From Promethearchaeota archaeon (GTDB taxonomy: Archaea > Asgardarchaeota > Lokiarchaeia > Sigynarchaeales > SOKP01): 18,152 nucleotides of DNA. Location of the stretch: contig WJIN01000055.1 of the NCBI GenBank assembly GCA_014730295.1, forward strand, positions 1 through 18,152. Reading direction: 5' to 3'. The notes below the pieces were generated by a model. That model had not been told where the DNA came from. It made no database searches and saw only the letters and a list, made by a program, of their open reading frames with translations. A program made the position numbers and the translations under genes. Below are positions 8,043 to 15,359 of this stretch, piece after piece; positions within the stretch are counted from its first letter, which is position 1, and each line of letters starts with the position of its first letter.

Positions 8043-9128
8043 ATGAATATAATTTACTTGGTTAATTTTCATATATACAAGAATTTCGCTAACATTGAGA
8101 GTGTTGGGGGAATTGAAGTAGTTACTGAAAATGTTATTAATGGCTTAAAAACAAAAGGTCATGACGTATGGGTCCCTCAAAGAGATAAAAAACCTGAATG
8201 GGCAGAAGAGGGACAAGTAGATATTATATGTGCTTCCAGCTATGATCCCTTAACATTTTTACAACTTTTGAAATATAAGAATAAATATTATCAAACTGCT
8301 GCAGTTGTTCAACATGCACATACAACATATGAAGATCTGAAAGGAAATATTTTGCCAGATCTTTCATTCTTTAATCATCTTTCAAAAATTTGGATTCGAA
8401 TATTATATAGTCAAGCACACCTATTAATAACTCCAACAGAATATTCTAAAGAGCTGCTTGAGAAAATACAGAATTCAAAAACTTATCCCATCTATGCTAT
8501 CAGCAATGGTGTAATAATTGATAGATTTAAAAAATTTGAAAATTACAGAAAAAATTTTAGGAATTATTTAGAAAAAAATTATGATATTCCATCCGATTCT
8601 ACAATTATTCTAAATGTAGGATTACCTTGGAAAAGAAAAAGAGTTGACTTATTTGGAGAGGTTGCAAGAAAACTTCCAGATTACTATTTTGTATGGGTTG
8701 GACCTATAAATGATAATCCAGATATAGCTAAAATAACGGAGTTAGATAATGTAATATTTACTGGATTTTATGATGATATCAGGGAACCTTATTATGGTTC
8801 AGATGTACTACTTATTACATCTGATGAAGAAAATCAAGGAATTCCAATATTAGAAGCCGCTTTATGCGAATTACCCTTAGTTATTAGAGATATTAAGGTT
8901 TTTGATTGGTTGGAGCATAATAAAAGTGCTTATAAAGCAAATAACTCGGAAAAACTCACCCAAGGAATTAAGAAAGTTTTGTCAAATAAAGAATATAGAG
9001 AAAAAATCATAAAGAATGCCAAAAAAAAGGTAATAAAAGAACATAGCTTTCAAAAAACCATTCAAAAAATCATTCAATTGTTTAAGATAGCCTTAAAAAT
9101 TAAAGAAGTATGGGAAAGGAAAAGTTGA
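8043..9128 (+). CDS. GT4 family glycosyltransferase, glycolipid glucosyltransferase-like
   Basis: This is a 361-residue GT-B fold enzyme of family GT4. The N-terminal domain has the glycine-rich acceptor loop SVGGIEVVTENVINGL (20-35) and VVQHAHTTYEDLKGN (88-102). The C-terminal donor domain has NVGLPWKRKRVDLF (191-204) and the EX7E motif at E263 and E271 (EENQGIPILEA). The segments HAHTTYEDLKGN and LLITPTEYSKELLE resemble diacylglycerol glucoside glucosyltransferases of bacteria, so the acceptor may be a membrane glycolipid. In an archaeon the lipid would be isoprenoid-based. No signal peptide or membrane span is seen, so it would act at the cytoplasmic face. It stands alone between a divergent and a convergent gene. 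The family is firm; acceptor and sugar are inferred. Confidence 0.85.
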   Translation: MNIIYLVNFHIYKNFANIESVGGIEVVTENVINGLKTKGHDVWVPQRDKKPEWAEEGQVDIICASSYDPLTFLQLLKYKNKYYQTAAVVQHAHTTYEDLKGNILPDLSFFNHLSKIWIRILYSQAHLLITPTEYSKELLEKIQNSKTYPIYAISNGVIIDRFKKFENYRKNFRNYLEKNYDIPSDSTIILNVGLPWKRKRVDLFGEVARKLPDYYFVWVGPINDNPDIAKITELDNVIFTGFYDDIREPYYGSDVLLITSDEENQGIPILEAALCELPLVIRDIKVFDWLEHNKSAYKANNSEKLTQGIKKVLSNKEYREKIIKNAKKKVIKEHSFQKTIQKIIQLFKIALKIKEVWERKS

Positions 9129-9157
9129 TATTGTTTTTCCTCTCTTCAAATATTCTA
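9129..9157. terminator. T-rich convergent junction
   Basis: Between the converging glycosyltransferase gene and the 9158-9646 gene lies a 29-base stretch with TTGTTTTTCCTCTC right after the glycosyltransferase stop. This is a plausible archaeal U-tract terminator for the plus strand. No stem was found. Confidence 0.3.
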
Positions 9158-9646
9158 CTATAACATATTTGCTTTTAATTGAGATATAGTCCTTTCTAAG
9201 ACTTCTATTACTTTTTGTGTATAGGATTGCTGTTCTGGATAATCATAACTAAAATTCCTCCAGTGCGGTCTCTGATGGCCTATTTTATATTTAAATCCTC
9301 TCATCGTGGTCAAATACGAATTTGCATCTAACTTTTCTGCGATTTGATCTGCGATTATATACCAATGATATTTTGTCCCCCTCGCTGCTCCACTATTATT
9401 AGGGGCTTCATTATATCTTTTTTTTATGCAATTAAAGGTGATTTTCCACTCATCGGGGGCTTTCTTTACTTCGTACCATCTTCCCCCGTTATATTTCCAG
9501 TAATGTTTTCCTCCCACTCGCATTCCTGTATATATTTTGTTTCCATGAATTTTAAGGCTGTTAAAGTTTTGCTTTTTCATAGCATTTTTATTTTCTATTT
9601 CATCTGCTGTCAAAAACTCTATAATATCGTATTTTTCAGACGACAT
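9158..9646 (-). CDS. uncharacterised basic, aromatic-rich protein
   Basis: I do not recognise this protein. With the preferred start it has 162 residues, starting MSSEKYDIIEFL. The centre is rich in Lys, Trp, Tyr and His (GKHYWKYNGGRWYEVKKAPD), followed by GTKYHWYIIADQIAEKLDA and GFKYKIGHQRPHWRNFSYD, then a C-terminal helix (TQKVIEVLERTISQL). The density of basic and aromatic residues suggests nucleic acid or ligand binding, but no motif proves it. The longer frame starts at 9709 and would add 21 hydrophobic residues resembling a membrane segment. I prefer ATG 9646 because a TATA-like sequence sits about 23 bases upstream, within the codons of that extension. It is a single gene, convergent with the glycosyltransferase and divergent from leuS. 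Confidence 0.6.
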   Translation of the reverse strand: MSSEKYDIIEFLTADEIENKNAMKKQNFNSLKIHGNKIYTGMRVGGKHYWKYNGGRWYEVKKAPDEWKITFNCIKKRYNEAPNNSGAARGTKYHWYIIADQIAEKLDANSYLTTMRGFKYKIGHQRPHWRNFSYDYPEQQSYTQKVIEVLERTISQLKANML

Positions 9647-9663
9647 AATAAAGAACAAGAAAT

Positions 9664-9674
9664 TATTTATTAAA
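9664..9674 (-). promoter_or_regulatory. candidate TATA box for the 9158-9646 gene
   Basis: The minus strand reads TTTAATAAATA, centred about 23 bases before ATG 9646. This fits a leaderless archaeal transcript and decides between the two possible starts of the gene. Confidence 0.4.
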
Positions 9675-9813
9675 AAACCTAAGAGAGCACAGATTTTTTG
9701 AAATATCATTTAGTAGATAAGATTAATGTGTTTTTATGAGATATCCAAAACGATATATAGGAAAAAATTGATTAGAATCTATATTGTAAATCAATAATAA
9801 TGAATATTTAATT

Positions 9814-9832
9814 ATTCTTGGTCACCAATGAT
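9814..9832. repeat. short palindrome TTGGT-C-ACCAA
   Basis: TTGGTCACCAA at 9818-9828 is a perfect inverted repeat around one central base, and the outer ATT/AT pairs extend the symmetry imperfectly to 9814-9832. It lies midway in a divergent regulatory region, where a dimeric regulator could bind. Its short length means chance cannot be excluded. Confidence 0.3.
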
Positions 9833-9903
9833 AAATAAACATTAAAATCCCGTTCTTTTTTGACTAAACTTACCAATTTTCGAAAAAAATTTATTCCATT
9901 TCG

Positions 9904-9928
9904 TATTTATACACTAAATATTTATACA
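9904..9928 (+). promoter_or_regulatory. tandem TATA-like elements before leuS
   Basis: TATTTATACA occurs at 9904-9913 and again at 9919-9928, a 15-base period. The downstream copy would place transcription start near 9950, leaving a leader of about ten bases before ATG 9961. The upstream copy would give a start about 15 bases earlier. No clear Shine-Dalgarno sequence precedes the ATG. Confidence 0.45.
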
Positions 9929-9960
9929 TTGGCAAATCTACGATAATTTAATTGGACTAG

Positions 9961-12747
9961 ATGAGAAACATGAAATACGAACCTCAGAAAATAGAAGAGA
10001 AATGGCAAGAACGATGGAAAAAAGATAAAATATTTGAAGTTGATATGGACCCAAAGAAAGATAAATATTACGTCTTGGAGATGTATCCATATCCCTCCTC
10101 AAAATTACATATGGGCCATTTAAGGAATTATTCTATTGGTGATTCATTTGCTCGGTTCAAGCGCATGCAAGGATATAATGTTCTATATCCGATGGGATAT
10201 GATTCATTTGGCCTTCCAGCTGAAAATGCGGCTATTGATCACGGTATTGATCCAAAAAAATGGACAAATAAAAATATCAACGCTATTAGGAACCAACAGA
10301 ATCGAATTGGTCTTTCTTATGATTGGAATAGGATGATATATAGCCATGACCCCGATTATTATAAGTGGGATCAATGGTTCTTCTTGAAAATGTTAGAAAA
10401 GGATTTAGCTTATCGCCAAGACTCATATGTTAATTGGTGTGATAAATGTGCCACTGTATTAGCAAATGAGCAAGTTCAAGGAGGAAAATGTTGGCGATGT
10501 GGCTCCGAAGTAGAACAAAAATTTTTGACTCAATGGTTTCTAAAGATTAGGGCATATGCTGAAGAATTATTAGATGGGCTGGAGGAAGTTGATTGGCCGG
10601 AAAAAGTCAAAGTGATGCAGAGGAACTGGATCGGGCGATCTGAAGGGACTACCATCAAGTTCCCTATTATGGAGGAAAAACGTACGATTGATATATTTAC
10701 GACAAGACCAGATACTTTATACGGAGTCACGTTTATGGTATTTGCGCCAGAACATCCTTGGGTTAGAAAATGGGTCGAAGGAACTGATTTTGAAGATGAA
10801 TTTGAAAATCTTTATCGAGAAACTATGAAGCAAAATCAGTTCGAAAGAACCGATATTGATGTGGAAAAAAAGGGGATGTTTATTGGAAAATATGCGGTTA
10901 ATCCTCTAACCGAAGAGCAAATACCTATTTATGTTGGTAATTTTGTAATATATGAATACGGTGCTGGAGCGGTTATGGCGGTTCCCGCCCACGATCAGAG
11001 AGACTTTGAGTTTGCAAAAGAATACGGGATTCCCATTAAGGTGGTAATCCAACCTTTTGATTATGAATTGAATGCTGAAAAAATGACGCGCGCATATGAG
11101 GGTGACGGAGTATTAATTAACTCTGAAGAATTTAACGGAATGGAAAACCGAACTGCAACTGCCGCAATTTCAGAAAAATTAGACGAGATTAACATGGGAT
11201 CCGCAACCATAAATTATAAATTAAGAGATTGGCTAATTTCCAGACAAAGATATTGGGGCTGCCCCATTCCAATTATATATTGTGAGATGTGTGGCACGGT
11301 CCCCGTCCCTATCGAAGATTTGCCAGTTAAATTGCCTGAAGATGTAATATTCACGGGGAAAGGAAATCCACTTAAAACAAGCGAAAGTTTTATCAATACC
11401 ACATGTCCCGAATGTAGTGGAAAAGCGACCCGGGAAACAGATACGATGGACACGTTTGTGGATAGCTCGTGGTATTTTTTTAGATACTGCGACCCGCATA
11501 ATAAAAAGGAACCATACGGAAAGAAGAAAGTGAATTATTGGGGAAACATAGATCAATATATCGGAGGAATTGAGCATGCGGTAATGCATTTACTATATGC
11601 CCGTTTTTGGACGAAAGTCGGAAGAGATCTACAATTGCATTCCCATAATGAACCTTTTCAAGCTCTCTTAACGCAGGGAATGATTAATAAGAGTCATCCC
11701 TACTGTCCTGAATGTGATACATTCGCGACTAAAGTTGAGAAAGATTCGACCAAATGTCCAAGATGTGAAACCAAATGGATTCAAAAGAGTGTGAAAATGA
11801 GTAAAAGTCTCGGAAACACAGTAGATCCAAATAATATTATGGAAGATTATGGAGCTGATTCTGCTCGGTTTTTTATCTTATTTGGAGCAAGTCCGGAATC
11901 AAGTTTAGAATGGTCTGAAGAAGGTGTTGGTTTTGCCGCTCGATTTATGAATAACACCTTTAAACTCTTATCAGAAGAACCAACCAATATAAGAAAAACC
12001 AAAAATATTAGAGACACACTTATCAATTATTATATGCATCGTAGCATCAAAGAAATCACTGAAAGCATGAAAAAGATTAATATTCGAGATGCGGTCAACA
12101 AAATCGTCCAATTTAGCTCAGAATTAACAGATTATAAAAAAGAGGGTGTCAATAAGGATATTTTTCATAATTGTAGAAAAAACCTTGCATTAATTTTACA
12201 CCCTATTGCACCTCATATGACCGAAGAAGTCTGGGAACTGCTTGGAGAAGATGGATATATCAGTTTAGCTTCATGGCCGGATCATGACGAAGATATCCTT
12301 ACTGATGAAAACAATTTCAAATGGAATCTAATGAACAATACCATCGATGATATAAAAAATATTAAACAAGTACTTAAGAAAGATTCAATTGAACAGATAG
12401 ACATTATCATCGCAGAACAATGGAAATTTGAATTCTATTCGGATTTAATGCGATTGATTGAGCACACCATAGATCAGGGAGAGATAATGAACAAGATCAT
12501 GAAAAAATCCAAATTTAAATCATACGGCAAATTTGTGAGTCAGACTGTTAGTAAAGTTCTAAAGAACATCGGAAAATATGCTAATTTTATTCTACCACCC
12601 TCGGATGAATTGCAATTTTTTAAGAATATAATCCCACTTTTTGAAAAACAATTTAATGCTGCTGTGAATGTTTTAACCGAGGATGATACAAAACAAAAAA
12701 AGGCAGATCAAGCCCTTCCTGGAAGACCATCCATAATTATCAATTAA
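9961..12747 (+). CDS. leuS: leucyl-tRNA synthetase, bacterial-type core with archaeal-like C-terminal domain
   Basis: LeuRS charges tRNA-Leu with leucine and edits mischarged products. Class I signatures are HMGH (50-53) and KMSKS (611-615). A zinc knuckle lies at C159/C162/C176/C179, the CP1 editing domain starts after WIGRSEG with TTRPDTLYG (246-254) and AVMAVPAHDQRDFEF (336-350), and a second Cys group lies at C440/C443/C481/C484. The core order and motifs (DTFVDSSWYFFRYCDP, HAVMHLLYARF) are bacterial. An extra CPEC...CPRC knuckle (C581-C601) precedes KMSKS. The last 150 residues lack the short bacterial end and instead resemble the archaeal LeuRS C-terminal domain, ending ALPGRPSIIIN. At 928 residues it is longer than many bacterial LeuRS. 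Start could be ATG 9961 or ATG 9970; the latter gives MKYEPQKIEEKW as in many homologues. Confidence 0.95.
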   Translation: MRNMKYEPQKIEEKWQERWKKDKIFEVDMDPKKDKYYVLEMYPYPSSKLHMGHLRNYSIGDSFARFKRMQGYNVLYPMGYDSFGLPAENAAIDHGIDPKKWTNKNINAIRNQQNRIGLSYDWNRMIYSHDPDYYKWDQWFFLKMLEKDLAYRQDSYVNWCDKCATVLANEQVQGGKCWRCGSEVEQKFLTQWFLKIRAYAEELLDGLEEVDWPEKVKVMQRNWIGRSEGTTIKFPIMEEKRTIDIFTTRPDTLYGVTFMVFAPEHPWVRKWVEGTDFEDEFENLYRETMKQNQFERTDIDVEKKGMFIGKYAVNPLTEEQIPIYVGNFVIYEYGAGAVMAVPAHDQRDFEFAKEYGIPIKVVIQPFDYELNAEKMTRAYEGDGVLINSEEFNGMENRTATAAISEKLDEINMGSATINYKLRDWLISRQRYWGCPIPIIYCEMCGTVPVPIEDLPVKLPEDVIFTGKGNPLKTSESFINTTCPECSGKATRETDTMDTFVDSSWYFFRYCDPHNKKEPYGKKKVNYWGNIDQYIGGIEHAVMHLLYARFWTKVGRDLQLHSHNEPFQALLTQGMINKSHPYCPECDTFATKVEKDSTKCPRCETKWIQKSVKMSKSLGNTVDPNNIMEDYGADSARFFILFGASPESSLEWSEEGVGFAARFMNNTFKLLSEEPTNIRKTKNIRDTLINYYMHRSIKEITESMKKINIRDAVNKIVQFSSELTDYKKEGVNKDIFHNCRKNLALILHPIAPHMTEEVWELLGEDGYISLASWPDHDEDILTDENNFKWNLMNNTIDDIKNIKQVLKKDSIEQIDIIIAEQWKFEFYSDLMRLIEHTIDQGEIMNKIMKKSKFKSYGKFVSQTVSKVLKNIGKYANFILPPSDELQFFKNIIPLFEKQFNAAVNVLTEDDTKQKKADQALPGRPSIIIN

Positions 12748-12768
12748 ATCCCCAAAAACAAATAATAA

Positions 12769-12780
12769 ATAATATATTTT
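12769..12780 (+). promoter_or_regulatory. candidate TATA box for the 12803 gene
   Basis: ATAATATATTTT is centred about 27-28 bases before ATG 12803, the distance expected if transcription starts at the ATG. It lies in the 55-base gap after leuS, indicating an own promoter rather than simple read-through. Confidence 0.4.
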
Positions 12781-12802
12781 ATTCATAACTTTCAAAATCA
12801 AG

Positions 12803-13402
12803 ATGCTTAGTATTAATTTAGTCAAAAACATCTATTTTTTTAACATTGGGGGCTATGGAAATGATGATAATTATTTTCAATGGACCTCAAAATTCTATAA
12901 TAAAAATCCTCATTTCCAGATAAAAATCACACGCAATCCTCCCCATAAAGATATCTTTTATACTATTAACAATCCGGATATCACCATCGTCTATTACGCT
13001 AAGGACGACACCGTTTTTACAATAGCTGGTCATCCTAATTTACAATCTCAATTATTAGAAGCTATGCTCGAATATTTAGTGTCCGAATTCTATGATATGT
13101 ATGATTCTTCTTTACTCACGACCTGTTATGGAGATACTTGTGATGTGTTTGATGGATTCTCAATGGTGGTGTTAGATTTACTAAATAATTTTGATGAAAA
13201 AAACCTCATTAAAATCACAAGGGTAAACTGTAAAGGTTGTGATAAAAAAACTCAAGAAATAATCATAAAAAAATCCTTAATTCAGAATTCAAATAGTTCT
13301 ACCACACCCTTAGTATTTATCCATAGTGGACACGCTCTGTTGATTTATATTGACAATGATTTTAAGGTCAGGGGAAGCCAACTGGTAGATGTCTCTTATT
13401 GA
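12803..13402 (+). CDS. uncharacterised protein with two Cys pairs, possible longin-like fold
   Basis: The family is not recognised. The 199-residue protein has short strands (ITIVYYAKDDTVFTIAG, 60-76) followed by an amphipathic helix (QLLEAMLEYLVSEFYDMYD, 83-101), an order seen in longin and roadblock domains. The second half has two Cys pairs, C108/C113 (CYGDTC) and C143/C146 (CKGC), and a strand-rich end PLVFIHSGHALLIYIDNDF. The Cys pairs might bind zinc, but there is no clear ribbon pattern. No signal peptide or membrane span is seen. It has its own TATA-like element and is followed 130 bases later by a clearer longin/roadblock-like gene on the same strand, which is why I suggest a related fold. 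The gene is likely real; the fold assignment is weak. Confidence 0.55.
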   Translation: MLSINLVKNIYFFNIGGYGNDDNYFQWTSKFYNKNPHFQIKITRNPPHKDIFYTINNPDITIVYYAKDDTVFTIAGHPNLQSQLLEAMLEYLVSEFYDMYDSSLLTTCYGDTCDVFDGFSMVVLDLLNNFDEKNLIKITRVNCKGCDKKTQEIIIKKSLIQNSNSSTTPLVFIHSGHALLIYIDNDFKVRGSQLVDVSY

Positions 13403-13503
13403 ATATTGATGCTATCTCGAAATATTTATTTTGAGGTTAATTTAAAATATCTGGATTTTCTTAAAGGATTTAAATAGAAAAAAATTAGTCTTATTAAATC
13501 TAC

Positions 13504-13514
13504 ATTTTTAATAT
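13504..13514 (+). promoter_or_regulatory. candidate TATA box for the 13533 gene
   Basis: ATTTTTAATAT lies about 24 bases before ATG 13533, consistent with leaderless transcription. A second AT-rich candidate (GGATTTAAATAG, around 13467-13478) is further upstream. The rest of the 130-base gap shows nothing recognisable. Confidence 0.35.
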
Positions 13515-13532
13515 CCTTCATACACATTAGCT

Positions 13533-14414
13533 ATGACTATCTATGAACTTAGTATCATTTCCAGCACTGGTTTTCCGTATTATAACAAAAAAATTAAGCC
13601 AGTACCAAAAGGAGTGAAAGTTCATTTACGATTCTTTGATTTTTCGGAACAAGACAAAAAAGATTTTGAAGATGAGAGCTATTTAGAATTTGATCTCAAA
13701 GCGGGGCTGATTTCTGCTTTATTTGAGTTCGCTCGCAATATTGATAAAAAAATCGAAGTATTAGAATTTAGACCAAAAGGTGCCGAAGAAATTAATCCGA
13801 AGCCCGTGCAGGACCGTATCAAATATAAAGGTGACGTATTAATGACAGTTACGACTGAAAAGTACCTACTTCATGATCAGATCCGCAGAAAAATTGAGGT
13901 TATCTACGAGAATTTTATAAGTCCAAAAATTCCTTTAGATTCTGCCTATGAGGTTTTACATAATGAGGAAAATTCACTTTTAGATATCCTTACAGATAAT
14001 AAAGCCAAAAACCATCTCTTTAAGCATGAAAAAGCCCTTAGAAAGATTTCTAAAAATTATATTAACGAGATGAGCAGATACGGTCTGAAAGGAATTGTGT
14101 GTTGCGGTTTTGATTTGAGTCCAATTACATGCTTTTCAGAACATAATCAATATCATTTAGAGGATATTGACGAAATTCTTCGGGGTGTAGGCAATATTCC
14201 AGAAATTGAGGCATTAAATTGGAAATATCGACAATCAAATTATAATAACAAGCCGCTCTGGGTCTTTATTATTAATAGCGGTATCGGTGTAAGTGTTGAA
14301 GGTTTGTATGAAAATTATTATTATCTGCTGTTAACTGAACCTGACGCGTATATGGGAGAGTTTCCTCGAAAGTTAGCAAATGAATTTAATGGGATTTTAA
14401 CTGAAGATATATAA
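13533..14414 (+). CDS. two-domain longin/roadblock-like protein
   Basis: The 293-residue protein begins with a pattern common in archaeal longin/roadblock-like proteins: a strand pair (IYELSIISSTGFPYYNKKI, 3-21), a helix (LISALFEFARNI, 59-70), a strand with IEVLEFRPKG, then DVLMTVTTEKYLLHDQIRRK (101-120), the typical strand-turn-helix. The second half (185-293) repeats a similar order with LKGIVCCGFDLSPITCFSE, a helix, LWVFIINSGIGVSVEG and YYYLLLTEP. Longin and roadblock domains act with small GTPases and membrane trafficking proteins in eukaryotes, and many are encoded by Asgard archaea. No GTPase is in the window. No membrane span or signal is seen. The fold is inferred from pattern and order only and the binding partner is unknown. 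Confidence 0.6.
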   Translation: MTIYELSIISSTGFPYYNKKIKPVPKGVKVHLRFFDFSEQDKKDFEDESYLEFDLKAGLISALFEFARNIDKKIEVLEFRPKGAEEINPKPVQDRIKYKGDVLMTVTTEKYLLHDQIRRKIEVIYENFISPKIPLDSAYEVLHNEENSLLDILTDNKAKNHLFKHEKALRKISKNYINEMSRYGLKGIVCCGFDLSPITCFSEHNQYHLEDIDEILRGVGNIPEIEALNWKYRQSNYNNKPLWVFIINSGIGVSVEGLYENYYYLLLTEPDAYMGEFPRKLANEFNGILTEDI

Positions 14415-14467
14415 AAAATGTGTTCTCTCAGATCTAATAAAAATGAAATAGAAAGAACTTAAAGAAT

Positions 14468-15232
14468 TTAGATTGTCTTTTCTGCTGCTTTAATGATCTC
14501 AGCAAATGATTCCGCTTCAAGCGAAGCACCACCTACTAATCCACCGTCAATGTCTTCTTTCTGAAACAATTCTAATGCATTATGCGGTTTCACCGAACCA
14601 CCATATTGTATTCTGACCGATTGTGCTACTTCCTCATCATATTTATCTTTTAGCAGACTACGAATGAATTTGTGGACTTCTACCGCTTGTTCAGGGGTCG
14701 CAGTCTCTCCAGTACCGATTGCCCAAATTGGTTCATATGCTATTACTATTTTTTTCATCTCTTCTTTATTTATATCGGCGAATGTTCCATTCATCTGGTT
14801 CTCAATTATCTTTTCAGTGTTACTTGCTTTTCGCTCCTCCAGATGCTCTCCAATACAAACAATTGGCGCTAGTCTCATCTCCAACGCCTTTTTTACCTTT
14901 TTATTAATAAGTTCATCAGATTCCCCAAAAATGTTTCTTCGCTCACTATGTCCCAAAATAACATAATCTATTCCTAAAGCGTTTAAAAAGATCGGCGAAA
15001 TCTCCCCGGTGTATGCACCTTTTTCTTCAAAATACATATTTTGAGCCCCCAGCTTAATATTTGTCACCTTCACGACACTCGCTTCTTGAAGGGCAGTAAA
15101 CGGAGGAGCGATTACTATATCAACTTGTTTTACTTTCTTTACTAACGGTATTAATTCTTGGAGCATCTCTCTGGCACTTTCTGGTGAACCTCGATTCATT
15201 TTCCAATTTCCGCCTATTATTGGTCTTCTCAT
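14468..15232 (-). CDS. tpiA: triosephosphate isomerase, bacterial/eukaryotic long type
   Basis: This enzyme interconverts dihydroxyacetone phosphate and glyceraldehyde 3-phosphate in glycolysis and gluconeogenesis. Catalytic residues are all visible: N9 and K11 (NWKMN), H95 (GHSERR) and E167 (AYEPIWAIGTG, the hinge loop follows). The phosphate-binding loop QYGGSVKPHNA is intact. At 254 residues it is of the long bacterial/eukaryotic type; typical archaeal enzymes are near 225 residues and lack several helices, so this gene was probably acquired from bacteria. It is transcribed in the same direction as the LRR and hdrC-like genes upstream, after a 127-base gap. A GAGGT element lies 13 bases before the ATG, which is rather far for a ribosome binding site. 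Confidence 0.97.
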   Translation of the reverse strand: MRRPIIGGNWKMNRGSPESAREMLQELIPLVKKVKQVDIVIAPPFTALQEASVVKVTNIKLGAQNMYFEEKGAYTGEISPIFLNALGIDYVILGHSERRNIFGESDELINKKVKKALEMRLAPIVCIGEHLEERKASNTEKIIENQMNGTFADINKEEMKKIVIAYEPIWAIGTGETATPEQAVEVHKFIRSLLKDKYDEEVAQSVRIQYGGSVKPHNALELFQKEDIDGGLVGGASLEAESFAEIIKAAEKTI

Positions 15233-15359
15233 AATTTTTCAAAACCTCATATTACTTCTATTTGTATAGAATATATTACCTTATTTCAAACTTTCATAAA
15301 TAAATTTGCAAGTACTAAAATCTATAGTCTTATGACCTTCATTTCCGGAGCTATCAATT

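Larger units (their letters stand above)
9647..9960. other. divergent intergenic region before leuS
   Basis: About 314 AT-rich bases separate the 9646 start from leuS. They hold the TATA-like element of the minus gene (9664-9674), an imperfect palindrome at 9814-9832, and two direct copies of TATTTATACA before leuS. A possible short frame from the ATG near 9738 stops after about a dozen codons and was not called. No RNA gene was recognised. Confidence 0.6.

Noticed and set aside
9344..9673. Plus-strand open frame of 109 codons
   Set aside because: It is antisense to the 9158-9646 gene; the Cys/Phe/Ile-rich product looks like reverse reading of a Lys/Trp-rich protein, though the real gene is itself uncharacterised.
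11214..11589. Two minus-strand open frames inside leuS
   Set aside because: They lie opposite conserved LeuRS core motifs and are shadows.
14664..14966. Three plus-strand open frames inside tpiA
   Set aside because: They overlap the catalytic region of triosephosphate isomerase on the other strand and are shadows.
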